Shown: piece by piece, positions 41,930 to 55,248 of the stretch
Numbering within the stretch: the first letter of the stretch is position 1
Layout: each line of letters opens with the position of its first letter
Origin: Arabidopsis thaliana
Lineage: Eukaryota; Streptophyta; Magnoliopsida; Brassicales; Brassicaceae
NCBI RefSeq assembly: GCF_000001735.4
Contig: NC_003076.8
Location: forward strand, 15,503,835-15,567,834
Direction of reading: 5' to 3'
Length of the DNA: 64,000 nt
Notes under the pieces: model-generated
What the model was told of the DNA's origin: nothing
Database searches by the model: none
What the model saw: the letters and a program-made list of their open reading frames with translations, nothing else
Translations under genes and position numbers: made by a program

Positions 41930-44260
41930 TCAAGTGCTGGAATCAGCCTGAGAAGGGAAGCATGGTCTCCATACAGTTTCTTTGCCAATGTCCATTAACG
42001 CTATTCCTTTTCTTGTCAGTTTCTCTCTAATCTCATCACTTTTCGCGAAATCTTTATTCTTCCTGGCTGTTATCCTTTCTTCTATTAACTGCGAAATACC
42101 TTCTTCTCCAATTTCTGCTCTTATTAGTGTTTTTAGTTTCATTTCTTTCAAAATCTCGGCATAGCTCAGTGTAGTGAGTAAACCAAGTACATCAAGAACT
42201 TCCCTTGCTGCTTTCTCAATCTCAACGAGTGACACAAGCATTGACATTCGCTGCTTCTTCTGCATTTTCTGAAAAATTGGAAATAACAGACAACTTTGGT
42301 ATGCATAGTTGTGAAGGCAAGGAGGCACAAATAGAGAAGAAGGCAAGAGGCAAGAACCTTGAGCTTGCTGAGTGAAGCATTGATGAATTTCAATGCATCT
42401 TGGTAAGCACCAGTTAGTATATGGGCAGTATTCAAATCGTCTAACATCTTTGATTCAAACTCAGTTTTTAGCTTCTTAATGATGTCTTTTCCTTCTGCAG
42501 TTTGTTCAGATTTTCCACCATCTTCAGACAATGCGTCTTGATATGGTGACAGACCTTCATCAAGATCTTGTAAAGTCTGATAAACAAAAATCAGAGATTA
42601 AAGTCAGAACTGGGCATAAATTATGATGGTGTCTTACTTTTAGTTCACATATTCCTAATACAAAATACTGCAAATGGACATGCTAGTTAAGTTTGATATA
42701 ATTTTGAAAACAAATCTGAAGCACTGTACCTGGTAAACATAGTATAAAGCTTCTGACGAACTCTCTAGCTGCGAGGCAGTGAAACTCAGAGGAGACCGGT
42801 ACTGTGCACTCATCAAGAAGTGCCTCAGAGCCAATGGATGGTAGCTAGCGGTTATCTACACAGATTGAAACAAAAAATGAAAACCTGTCAATAATTCTGC
42901 ATTTAGCCATGGGAACAACATCCAAAGAAAAAGTCGATTATTATACTAGTAGCAAATAAGAAACATACTTCTCTAATCGTTTTAAAGTTGTGCTTTGATT
43001 TTGCCATCTTCTCGTTGTTGATAGTGACATGCCCATTATGCAACCAGTAATTTACACCACTATCCTCACATGCAGCACATGTCTGGGCGATCTCATTTTC
43101 ATGATGCGGGAATTTAAGATCTGCACCACCTCCATGAATATCAAATTTCGGAGACAGATAATGAACACTCATTGCACTGCACTCGATGTGCCATCCTGGT
43201 CTTCCTGGACCCCAAGGGCTCTCCCAACTTGGCTCATCAGGCTTTGCCGCCTGCATAGAATTATGTTCAAACTTCACTTCATCATATACTGTGCAAGCCT
43301 CAAATTGAATATAATAAAAAGAAAAAAGATATTCAAACCTTCCATAATGCAAAATCAGCAGGGTTACGCTTTCTCGAATCAACAGCAACACGCTCACCAG
43401 CTCGTGTATGTTCCAACAACTGCCCAGATAATTTCCCATAATTCGGTGATTTGTCAACGGAGAAGAACACATCCCCTTCCACTACATACCCACAATCTTT
43501 CTCAATGATCTGTAAACAAGGCAAGCATATGTATCAATCCCCTTATTGATCATTCCAATTTCAAAATTCATGATCTTTCTCAACCAAGAGACAAACTTAC
43601 CTTTTCTATCATCTTAATGATGTTGTCCATATGTTCGCTGACACGAGGCTGGTGGGTGGGAGGGAGGCACTGCAGAGCACCCATATCTACCAAATATTCA
43701 TCGCAAAACCGATTACTCAAATCTAACGGGTCTTCTCCATTCTTATTAGCACGATCAATAATCTGCAGAGTTCCAAAATTCAGATACTAACAAAATGTTT
43801 GTCTACCTTAGCATAAGAAATGTAACTATCATTCAAATGTTCAATACAGTTGTGAATAAGCCATATTCAATACCTTGTCATCAACATCAGTGAAATTGCG
43901 GACAAAAGTAACATCATAATCCAAATGCTTCAAGTATCTGCATAACCAGTAGAAGCAAAATTCAAACTATAGAAAAAGCTAACCAACATGCAAAACTTCA
44001 AATTGAGATCGGGTCCAACCACATCGATCTAATAGATTCTATTCAACAAAACCCTAATTTATCAGAGAGGAAGAAGAAGAGAGAGACCTGTAAAGAACAT
44101 CGAAGGAAACGGCGGCGCGAGCATGGCCGATATGGCTGAAATCGTAAGCGGTGATACCACAGACGTATAATCCGATTTTGCCAGGAGTGATTGGAATCAA
44201 AACTTCTTTCTGTTGCGTCATCGTGTTGTAGAGCTTCAATTCCATTTTCTCCGCCTCCAT
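41930..44260 (-). CDS. Cysteinyl-tRNA synthetase
   Basis: Eight exons (44260-44088, 43937-43874, 43762-43601, 43509-43339, 43250-42969, 42855-42730, 42576-42358, 42268-41930) encode 511 aa. It charges tRNA-Cys. The class I HIGH motif is at residues 43-46 (SHIGHARA) and KMSKS appears as KMAKS at 271-275. The zinc ligands typical of CysRS are all present with the right spacing: Cys34, Cys214 (WHIEC), His239 and Glu243. The C-terminal exon has the helical DALR-type domain. There is no obvious organelle presequence before [12 protein letters not shown], suggesting a cytosolic enzyme. The start chosen is the first ATG; the frame extends upstream without one. A GGCCCA motif lies about 175 bp upstream. 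Confidence 0.94.
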
Positions 44261-44432
44261 ATCTCTCACAATCTCACCACCACAACTACACGGCGAAGTT
44301 AACAAAAACGAAAAAACCCTTTTTTCTTAATTGTTTTTGGTAACTTATGCGACCTGTTGTTACTTTACTTTTCAACAGTTCTCTTTCGTGTTTGAAGATT
44401 TCAATATTAAAACGGGCCTAAGTCTGAGGGTC

Positions 44433-44438
44433 GGCCCA
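44433..44438. promoter_or_regulatory. GGCCCA site II element upstream of CysRS
   Basis: A TCP-type site II element in the CysRS promoter. A related GGGCCT is at 44415. Typical of translation-related plant genes. Confidence 0.45.
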
Positions 44439-44499
44439 ACCAATTACGGTAGCCAGATGAATTGGCGGGGTTTTGTCGATGTGGAATTCGGGTTATTCG

Positions 44500-47382
44500 G
44501 ATAATTTAGGTGTTATTAAGATTTGTTTTTAAAGATGAGGTTAATACAGTTTCAAACTTTCAATGTAATAGTTCAATTAACCAAATAGAAAAATATACAA
44601 ACTTAATGTAACAAAACGTAGTACGTTTTGAGATTTTTTAAGCTAACGCATTAGATGTTTAGAAATTAATAATATGTGTATACAATAGTTGTGGAATTAA
44701 TCTCTCAATTTCAAATCTCTTACATATATTAATTGTAAACATATTATTTTAAAGAAACCTTATTCTTACTTATTATAAACGAAATTGTCATGACGTTATC
44801 CTATAGGAGAAATTTTTTAACTAGTTTAAATAACTACCAATTCTTACTAGAATATTAGGAATTAGTCTGGACTACATCCGGTTTTATGTTAAAAATTGAT
44901 GTTTTTGAAATAGTTTACTAAGTCTTTTTATTTGTTTTTACGTTTTTTACTATGCATAGAAAAACGTCATGTGATGTATTCTTAACATTTTAATAGTATA
45001 AACTTAAATATAATATTAAATTTTCACCTTTATCTATCTATGTTTGGTTTTTTTCATTGTAATTTTTTTTTCTTTCTAATTTGTACAGATTGACAAGCCT
45101 CAATGAACATTTTTTATTAGTAAGAGATTGTGAAAATCACATAAAATACTTTCAAAGTAACAACCACATGCACTTTCAACCTTCATGGTTTTGAACTCAC
45201 ACAAACCATCAAAATTACGATTTTGTTACTTTAAAACTTCAAATGACTTTTGTGTTCGTGGATCAACATAAATCAGAAAAATTTCATCAACACAAGTATT
45301 TGTTTTCCGTTATAAATTAAGATGTGGTTTTAATAAGTAATTTTTGTTTTAATAAAAAATTAATTTTATTTATTTATTTATTAGTAATATATTTTAAAAT
45401 TATGGAAAATTGAAAAATTCAGTATTATGATAACCAATTATATATTATAATAGTTATGGAAAATTCAAATTTAAAAATTTAAAAATTATTACTTTCTCTT
45501 TGGTAATCGATCGCTAACAATAATATTGTATGAAGATAACCAATCATATATTACGTCTAATGAATCTATATGTGTTTATTATCTTTTTTGTATCCCCTAA
45601 AATAAACCTTGAAATACCTAAGAGATTTTATTATTTTCAATATGCAAGGGAACATCTGCTAAAAAGGAGAGACGACCGTGATCTTTCTGGTAATTTATTT
45701 GTTGGTTTAAATGTGAAACAATATTTTTAGAACTTTTATTGTTTCTCTTTAAGACTATATAACTAACATGTCTTGTGAGCCTATATGCAAAAAAGTACAC
45801 AAATGATACCTTAGATATAGAACATAAAAATACTCCGACTTAAAAATAAACAAACAAAGAAACTTGATTATCTTTGTTTTTTTTGGAGTTGTAGGCTTTG
45901 ATATATAACTTCATCTTTACTATCACTATCATTTTTATCCTTTTTTGGCTTAGTCAACAAGAATTAGATATAAAAATCCGAAAGTAATATAATGAGGGAT
46001 TTAATGTACCTTTTCAAACATTTTTGTTTTTTAATTTTTGTTGAGATAAAATTTATTGTTTAACAAAAACTTTAATTTACAATAATAAATCAAGAGTGTG
46101 AAAAGTTTGGTCAAAATTATAATGGCGATTGCTAATTTCTTTCATGAAGATTCACTGTTGAAAGAGATGTCTTGTAATTGTATTTCTTCACTGAACTAAC
46201 AAGATAATAATATTATTACAAGAGATCAGCATCTTTAGTTTAAGTATATAACAAAATCATAATATTAAGACTTGTAACTAAATTAACGAGATTCTAACAC
46301 TTGAACTCAATGGATTTTAATTTTTGCAATATGAATTATTTTGAAATTATAAGACATATAGCATATATTTAGATGTTATCTTACGATTTTTTGTAGCCAA
46401 AAAATAAGCAATAGATAGTTGGAAAAAAGCTCATATAATTCTTTGAGTATTTGCAATTGAGAGATTCATTCTCCAACTATCTTGTGTGCACATTAATTCT
46501 CTAATTTGGTGTCCAATCAACAAAAACTAGACTTAAAAAATTCAACGTTAGACAATAAAATTGAACGTTAAGTACTTCGATTACAAATAGAATAAATCCA
46601 AAGAATTCCTAAATCTTTTTCCTAAATTGAAACACAATTGAATCCTAGGCGATTTTTTCTCAAAATAAAGATCTATAAAGTTCAAATTTGCATAGTCTTC
46701 ATCGATTTTATAGTGTGTAAATTTATAAACTGAGTACCAAAGATTCGTAGGGCGTGCGTATTGTAGAATGTGTAAGCTTCCAAATCGAAAGTCCAAGTTA
46801 AATACGAAATAGTAGAAACCGAAGGTGAAGAGAAAGATAGTGGAATCTGATGATTATGATGCTAGTGTTAAAAGAGATAATTGCCTAGTTATCGTCTTTT
46901 TTTTTTTTTTAGGAAAGACTTGAGAACTTTAGGTTTTGTTTTTGTTTCTAATCAAATCACTTAACGTCCTAATTAATTATGCGTTGATGTATTTTAAATT
47001 TTAAATTTGTTAATTCAACAATAAATGGGGATGTGTCTTTCATCAAGTGGTTAAGTCCATTTGAATCCGTTTTTCCTACTAAAGTTGAATTCTATTAAAT
47101 CACGTTACTTTGCATAGTAGAAATTAATTATAAATCGACCTTCTCAAAGTAAATATGTCAAAAGAAAAAAGAATTCAACAATAAGTTTGAGAATTAATAT
47201 ATACACATGTTAGTTATGGAATTAATCTTTGAATCCGAACATAATAACAATTATGTCTCCCTAAAAATTGAAAAATTCGGGACGAACGGTACGGGCCTAA
47301 CTGGGCTCTAATAGACGGGCCGGGCCGTTTGTACATCTATTTACCGTTTAGTTTATAGCATTTTCTACTGTATAAAGTAAAC
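44500..47382. other. Large AT-rich spacer
   Basis: Nearly 3 kb without a credible gene. Open frames are under 75 codons and have no family features. No terminal-repeat structure stood out. It contains the promoter of the FHA protein at its right end. Confidence 0.55.
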
Positions 47383-47388
47383 GGCCCA
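47383..47388. promoter_or_regulatory. GGCCCA site II element upstream of the FHA protein
   Basis: GGCCCAAATT lies about 110 bp before the start codon at 47495. Further GGGCC words are at about 47294, 47316 and 47321. This is the usual architecture of constitutively expressed plant genes. Confidence 0.5.
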
Positions 47389-47494
47389 AATTACAACCCG
47401 GATTCAAACCCGTACCCGATCCGAGTTACAATTGCCGCCTCACTGATCTCTTTCTTCGGCCAAATTTCTGAATTCTCTAATCTCTCTGCAACCA

Positions 47495-50400
47495 ATGACT
47501 ACATCGGCGATGGATCCTCCTCCACCGCGAAACCCTAGCCATGATATCGAGCCTCCTGAACCAAACAGTACATCAATTTCCCAAAGCGATGAAACCTCAA
47601 CGATGAATCCTCCACCTCCCAGAAACCCTAACCCACCTGATCTGAAGACAACGGAAGTAGTTGTAGAGCCCGAGCCAATAGAGGAATCCAAGGACGATTC
47701 CGTCACTGTAGACGCGGATAAACCAGTTCGTCCCCGAACCGTGAAGCAGAATCCTGTCCCCTACACTATTCCAGAGTGGAGTGGCCCTCCGTGTCACCAA
47801 TTTCAGCTTGAAGTTCTCAAAGAAGGCGCCATTGTTGAGAAATTAGACGTGTAAGTAAACTCTTATGAATCTATTACCCTCTAAAGCTTTAAGGCTTCTG
47901 ATTGAATTAGGAAGGAAAGTGTATGTAATTCGTATTTGTTCCCTTTGCAGCTATAAGAAAGGAGCTTACTTGTTTGGACGTGATGGTATCTGTGATTTTG
48001 CTCTTGAGCACCCTTCGATTTCTCGGTTTCATGCAGGTGATTGATTATCTTATTGTTCATACTTCATATCATAGTGTTATTACTTTCAATTTGGATTACA
48101 TTGTTTTGTAATGAATCTTGCCAGTTATTCAGTACAAGAGGAGTGGAGCTGCGTATATATTTGATCTTGGAAGCACGCATGGAACAACTGTTAACAAGAA
48201 TAAGGTGCTTTATTTGTGGCTTTGACATTTTTATTCTCTTGATTGAGCTTTGATGAACTGACTTATAGTAATTTACTATCTGTGTTTTATGGTTTTTGCA
48301 GGTGGATAAAAAGGTTTTTGTGGATTTGAATGTCGGTGATGTTATTCGCTTTGGCGGGTGAGTGTATATCTCTGTTAAGCTCATGATGATTATCTTGGTA
48401 GCTTTTGCTTTGATTTTCCTGAGCTCTTTCTTTTGTTTTTTATGTAGTTCGACTAGATTATACATTTTCCAAGGACCCTCGGACTTAATGCCACCAGTAA
48501 GATACACTTTTTACTTTACACAATCTAATTTTTGGTCTAGAGTAATTTTTTGGCATCTACCCTTAATTATTTGATGCACCTTTAATCTACTTGTGGTATT
48601 GATTTTTAGGAGAAAGACTTACAATTAATTAGAGAAGCAAAGATGAGAATGGAAATGTCAGAACGAGAAGCTTCACTGCGACGAGCAAGGCAGCAAGCAT
48701 CCATGGCTGATGGTGTTTCATGGGGCATGGGGGAAGATGCTATTGAAGAAGAAGAGGTAATAATTACAACTTTATCTGTTAGTGTTGTGGACCTAAGTGT
48801 CTCACGTTTCCAGGATTTTTGTAATCAATCTTTCTGAACGACCTTTTTTTCTATAATTTGGACATGAAGGATGATGTTGAGGAAATTACTTGGCAAACAT
48901 ATAGTGGAGAACTCACTCCAAAGCAAGAAAAAACTAAGGAGAAAGTACTGAAACGGTTGGAGAAGGTTAGTATTTTTGTTCCCAATCATTTTTTTTCGAT
49001 GCAAAATCATATATTTAGCTGGTACTTCTTAGTGACCTGAGTCTCTATATTTTTCTTTTTTTCCGTCTTTCTTTCTCCCTTCGGATGCTCATTATAATTT
49101 ATAGACTATTCCAACTTTCCTTTATTCATTGTAGATGTTTTTAGACTACGTCCACTTTGCTTCATCTTTATAGGGATGTTTACTTCTGTGTAGATCGGCC
49201 ATATGAAGAAGGAAGTAGCAGCTATTCGAGCCAAAGACATTTCTCAGGGTGGATTGACACAAGGACAACAAACGCAGATCGCTAGGAATGAGCAGAGAAC
49301 GGCTGAGGTAACCACTTTGTTAATCTGAAGTGTCCTTACTACAATCTTAGTTTTGGCTGCAAAACTCTTTATCTGATTAGACTTTCCATTTCAATTAACT
49401 CTATGATAGCTTCTGGAAGAACTTGAGAACTTGGAAGAGACACTGAATGACAGCATCCGGGAAAGTTTGGGTGCCAAAACAGGGAGAAAACCCACCCACG
49501 GAAAGAAGAAAGGAATTGTAGAAGATGAGGAAGACTTGTCGAGGTAATCTTTCTCGTGTCTCAGCTATTTTTTCTCTTAGGGATCTCGTAGTATTCTTAC
49601 CTGTGTTTCAGTTAAAGGCTGCTTCAAGTGTTCAACCTCTATATCTACATCTTCATGCAAAACTATAGCTTGTGTCTGTTGTTTCTGATTCTCATAAGGA
49701 AAATTATGTTATTTTCAGTGATGAAGATGACTTCTATGACCGGACCCAGAAGAAACCATCAACAAAGAAAGGCAGCGAAAACCAAACTGTAGAAACTGTT
49801 GATTCACTTGTAGATAAGAGAGACAATGTCTTGAAAGAAATAGAAGCAAAGAATGAACAGCTTTTAACAGAGAAGAGTAAGATGGAGACAGAGAATGTCA
49901 CAGAGGTTACATCGGGAGACTCCCTTGATGCCCTTGATGCATACATGACCGGGCTTTCTACAACACTTGGTAATTTACTTTTTTTTTTTTTTGTTGTGTC
50001 GTAAAAATTTATATCTGCGCTGTAGTTCACTTCTAGGAAAAACTTCTTACTGATGTCAAGAAATTTTCCTCTTATTGTTGTCAGTGCAAGATAAAACCGC
50101 CCAGATCCAGCAAGAGTTGTCTACTCTACAGTCAGAATTAAGTAGGATCTTATACCTTCTAAAGATTGCTGACCCAACCGGAGAAGAGGTTAAGAAAAGG
50201 GAGTTGAAGTCACAAGAATTAAAAATAAAGAAATCTGAAACACCTTCCGTAGAAAAGAAGATCAATATACCTTTAAAACAAGCTGATCCTAATGAGCATA
50301 AGGAGAAAGAAGTGGCCAAAGATTTAGTGGACTCAGAAAATAAGCCTGAAGTAGAAAATAAAGCAAGTGAAACAGCTGAAGAAAAGAAGACCACTGTGTA

Positions 50401-51012
50401 TGTTCCATCAAAACCCCAATGGCTCGGTTCCGCTGCAAATAAAGCCATAATTGAAGAAAAAAACCCTGAGATAGTAGCTGCTACTACTGATAGCACAGAG
50501 GATGCTGATGGGTTTGTCGACTATAAAAATAGGAAGAATATTGCTCTAACAGCCACCGCTGGAGTTGAAGTTGTAACAGGGTTGATAATAAGAAAACGTA
50601 AGCAAGAAGACAAGAGCGAAGAAGATGATGATTCAAAGGAAAAGCAAGCAGAGGTCATGGCACAGGATGCAGTTGCTCTCTTATTGAAACATTCTGTAGG
50701 CCATCATGTAAACGAAGAAGACAAAGAACTCAGTAAACAGGAAGAAAATAATCAAGGAAGTGGCCAAAGTAAAACGAAGAAGAAGAAGAAGACGGCTAAA
50801 AAAGTAGTTGGTCCTGATAAACCAGAATATCTGGATGAAACCATAGATTATGATTCTTGGGTACCTCCTGCAGGTAAAGTAACGCCATGTTTAGAAACAC
50901 ATTGAATCAAATCCCGTTTTAGAAAGTGGCTAATGAGTAATGTATTGACTTGAAATGTGCAGGACAATCTGGTGATGGGCGAACATCTCTAAATGACCGT
51001 CTGGGATATTGA
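47495..51012 (+). CDS. FHA-domain protein related to kanadaptin
   Basis: Twelve exons (47495-47850, 47951-48036, 48125-48204, 48302-48357, 48448-48496, 48610-48756, 48870-48965, 49194-49307, 49410-49543, 49719-49969, 50085-50873, 50963-51012) encode 735 aa. After a proline-rich N-terminus, an FHA phosphothreonine-binding domain spans about residues 105-215, with LFGRDGICDF, HPSISRFHA, and DLGSTHGTTVNKNK. The rest is charged and largely helical or disordered, with two lysine-rich patches and the terminal YDSWVPPAGQSGDGRTSLND that plant and animal SLC4A1AP/kanadaptin proteins share. Kanadaptin-type proteins are nuclear and associate with RNA splicing complexes; the exact role in plants is not established. 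All introns are GT-AG. Confidence 0.92.
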
Positions 51013-51352
51013 TCAGCGATAGAGTTTCCAGAGCAAACTATAGGATTGAGGAGAGGTAGAAGTGGCTTAAATATCTGTCAAGTTTTGCATCACTCAGTCT
51101 GGTGATTTCTTGGTCACACAGTACTTTGTAAATTCATACTCTAAACCCTGAGCTTTCCTGATTGATATATTTTTTTTTGAACGGAAATTTTACTTGTGAT
51201 TTATCTCATAATTTATTTTATATTAGGGTGCGGCAATTAACAATACTTACGTCTGTCTCTCTCTTTCTCTCCGAAAAGTCAAAATGAATAAGCCTTATCA
51301 TTTGATCCATTCATAGAGCTTATCCAAACGCAATCTCTCACGACCGTCTCCT

Positions 51353-54300
51353 ATGGCTTCTGCTCGAACTTGGAGATACAACGTCTTCCCGAGCTTCCAT
51401 GGAGGAGATATTCGTAAGACTTTTCTCTCTCATTTACGTAAGCAGTTCAACTCAAATGGGATTACAATGTTTGATGATCAAGGAATCGAGAGGAGCCAAA
51501 CCATAGCCCCTGCTCTCATACAAGCGATTAGAGAATCTAGGATATCGATTGTGGTTCTTTCAAAGAACTATGCTTCTTCGAGTTGGTGCTTGAATGAATT
51601 GGTGGAGATTTTGAAATGCAAAGACGTAGTGATGCCGATCTTCTATGAAGTAGATCCATCCGATGTACGGAAACAGACCGGAGATTTTGGGAAGGCCTTC
51701 AAAAATAGTTGTAAAAGTAAAACTAAGGAGGAGAGGCAGAGATGGATCCAAGCTTTAATTTTTGTTGGCAACATAGCTGGAGAACACTCGCTGAAATGGT
51801 TTGTTTGTTTTCGATCGACTAATTTTGGGGCTTTCTTTTAAGTTACACATCACTTTATAACGCCTATCTGATATTTTGTTTCCTCTCTTGTTAGGGAAAA
51901 TGAAGCGGATATGATTGAAAAGATAGCCAAAGATGTTTCAGATAAACTGAATGCTACACCTTCTAAAGATTTTGATGCATTTGTGGGACTTGAGTTTCAC
52001 ATTAGGGAATTAAGTTCTCTGCTATACCTAGACTATGAGCAAGTGAGGATAGTAGGAATCTGTGGCCCTGCAGGAATCGGTAAGACTACCATTGCTCGTG
52101 CTTTACAAAGCCTACTCTCTAGCAATTTTCAGCGAAGTTGTTTTATGGAGAATGTTAGGGGAAGTCTTAATATTGGGCTTGACGAGTATGGTCTGAAGTT
52201 AGATTTACAAGAACGACTTCTTTCAAAGATTATGAACCAAAAGGGTATGAGGATAGAGCATTTAGGCACAATAAGAGATAGGTTACATGACCAAAAAGTG
52301 CTTATCATTCTAGATGATGTTAATGATCTCGATTTGTATGCTTTGGCTGATCAGACAACGTGGTTTGGTCCTGGAAGTAGGATTATCGTGACAACAGAAG
52401 ACAACGAGCTTTTGCAGAAACATGATATTAACAATGTCTACCATGTGGATTTTCCATCTAGAAAAGAAGCTCTTGAGATCTTTTGCAGATGTGCTTTTAG
52501 ACAAAGCTCTGCACCTGATACGATTCTAAAGCTTGCAGAACGAGTAACAGAGCTTTGTGGTAATCTTCCATTGGGTCTCTGTGTCATAGGTTCATCTTTA
52601 CACGGGAAAACTGAGGATGAGTGGGAAATTTTAATTCGCAGACTAGAAATTAGTCTTGATCGAGATAACGAGGCACAACTTAGAGTTGGGTATGATAGCT
52701 TACATGAGAACGAGCAAGCTTTATTTCTCAGCATTGCAGTCTTCTTCAACTATAAAGACCGTCAGCTTGTGATGGCCATGCTCCTTGACAGTAACCTAGA
52801 TGTCGAGTATGGGTTAAGAACCCTCGCCAATAAATCTCTAATACATATATCTAGGAATGAGAAAATAGTGATGCATAACTTACTACAACATGTGGGTAGA
52901 CAAGCCATTCAAAGACAAGAACCTTGGAAACGCCACATCTTAATAGATGCTGACGAGATATGCAATGTCCTTGAAAATGATACAGTAAGTATTCCACGTT
53001 CTAAACTTAATCATATTGTGAAGATTCACAGATCTTACATATTGTGCTCACGATTTCTTACCTTTGTAATATTTTTTCAGGATGCTAGAATTGTGTCAGG
53101 GATATCATTTGATATATCCAGAATCGGCGAAGTTTTTTTAAGCGAGAGAGCTTTTAAAAGATTGTGTAATCTCCAATTCCTCAGGGTGTTTAAGACTGGA
53201 TATGATGAAAAAAACAGAGTGCGCATACCGGAGAACATGGAGTTTCCACCTCGTCTAAGGTTACTACAGTGGGAAGCATATCCGAGGAGAAGTCTTTCTC
53301 TTAAACTTAACCTGGAATATCTTGTCGAACTTGATATGGAAGGTAGCCTGCTCGAGAAGCTATGGGATGGAACTCAGGTTAGTTATCATAAATTCATATC
53401 TTTAATGATGTTATACATATTTTCTCTCTATTCTGATGTTTCTACTCTAACATCTGGTTTACATTCAGCCCCTTGCAAATCTCAAGAAGATGTCTTTGTC
53501 AAGTTCATGGTATTTAAAGAAACTTCCGGATCTGTCAAATGCTACAAATCTCGAAGAATTGGATCTGAGAGCTTGCCAGAATTTAGTAGAGCTTCCTTCC
53601 TCCTTTTCTTATCTGCATAAGCTAAAGTATTTGAATATGATGGGATGCAGAAGGCTAAAAGAAGTTCCACCTCATATCAACTTGAAGTCTCTTGAATTGG
53701 TCAACATGTATGGATGCTCAAGATTAAAAAGCTTTCCAGATATTTCTACAAACATCAGTTCACTCGACATATCATACACTGATGTGGAAGAACTACCTGA
53801 ATCAATGACGATGTGGTCTCGCCTACGTACTCTCGAAATATACAAAAGTAGAAACCTCAAGATAGTAACACATGTGCCCCTAAACCTAACATATCTAGAC
53901 CTCAGCGAGACTAGAATTGAGAAGATTCCAGATGACATCAAAAATGTTCATGGGCTGCAAATTTTATTTCTAGGTGGCTGCAGAAAACTCGCATCATTGC
54001 CAGAGCTTCCTGGTTCGCTCTTGTACTTATCAGCAAACGAGTGTGAATCACTTGAGAGCGTATCTTGCCCTTTTAATACTTCATACATGGAACTCAGCTT
54101 CACCAACTGCTTCAAACTAAACCAAGAAGCACGCAGAGGAATTATTCAACAATCATTTTCTCATGGGTGGGCATCCTTACCTGGAAGAGAGTTGCCCACT
54201 GACTTATACCACCGATCTACCGGACATTCCATCACCGTTCGTCTCGAGGGCAAGACTCCTTTTTCTGCATTCTTTGGATTTAAGGTTTTCCTCGTGATTT

Positions 54301-54596
54301 CCCCTAACCATGATGCTGAAGAAACTAGCAATTCTCCCTTATTTTGTCCTCGCATTGGCAAAATCGGTTGCTCCGATGACGAAACACCTATTTATATTAT
54401 CCCCAAACCTCGAGCAGAACATCTAGTTATGTTTCACTCTGACTTGCATAACAAGGAAAAATGTCATGAAGTAGGCAACGAGATACTGTTTGAATTCAGC
54501 AACATATCCGACACCTATGAGATTATTGAGTGTGGTGTCAGATTCTATACAGATGAACAGGTGAAATCAGTGAAAGGAGAAATGAATATGAAATAG
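51353..54596 (+). CDS. TIR-NBS-LRR disease resistance protein
   Basis: Four exons (51353-51798, 51895-52984, 53081-53377, 53469-54596) give 986 aa with the standard TNL exon plan of TIR, NB-ARC, linker, LRR. The TIR domain covers residues 8-148 and keeps the catalytic Glu82 ([12 protein letters not shown]) needed for NADase activity. NB-ARC motifs follow: P-loop GPAGIGKTT (206-214), kinase-2 [14 protein letters not shown] as [14 protein letters not shown], and MHD as MHN. The LRRs start in exon 4, followed by a C-JID-like region. The TIR motif differs slightly from the usual YxVFPSFHGxDVR (HGGDIR). The expected ending is disturbed: the current frame stops at 54596 but another frame stays open for 79 codons beyond 54580 with TNL-like sequence. 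Confidence 0.92.
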
Positions 54597-55248
54597 ACCA
54601 AGTTTGTGAAGATGAAAACGATTGGAGCTATGAGTTTGGACCCGTGGAAGCATTGGAATGCTCTAAAAATAATGGACATAATGATAGCCTAATCTGTACT
54701 TCGAACGAAGACAAGATCGAAGCCAACAAATACACAGATTGTTGGAGTTGGCTCATCATCTGTTTTGATGTCTCCCATATTGTGAGAAGCATCGGAAGTT
54801 TAGTTTGGGGAGGAAGATGAGAGAAGCAAGAAGGAGAATATCAAAGTGGAGAAGTCGAACGAATTTGCAAGTGAGGAAAGAATATCTGTTTATACTTTAC
54901 AATGACTTGTTTGGCTGCTTCACTGAGTTGGATATGATGAGTAGTAGCATCATACTGTTTGAATTCGGATGCAGCAAATATTACTGAAATGCAGTGTACG
55001 GATCGTGAAAACTGACAAAATTGATAGTAGCAACAACAGTGAATTAATTTGGGCCTGAAACTATCCGTTTTAAATGGGCTTTTGAGCCTTTCACATTATC
55101 TATGTAATTTTCGATTTTATCTTCCTTTTCTTTTCACCTTCTCGACGAACACACCTACACAAAAATCAATCACAGTCTCTGTCTCACTCGCCGGAGTTTC
55201 GGTCACTGCGCCATCTCCGGGGTCGAGTTCGTCGTACTTCATCGAACT
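54597..55248. other. TNL 3' region and BIM3 promoter
   Basis: To 54820 this is an open frame that continues the TNL-like C-terminus in a different phase (see findings). The rest is the BIM3 upstream region, including GGGCCT and GGGCTT motifs near 55050-55080. Confidence 0.55.
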
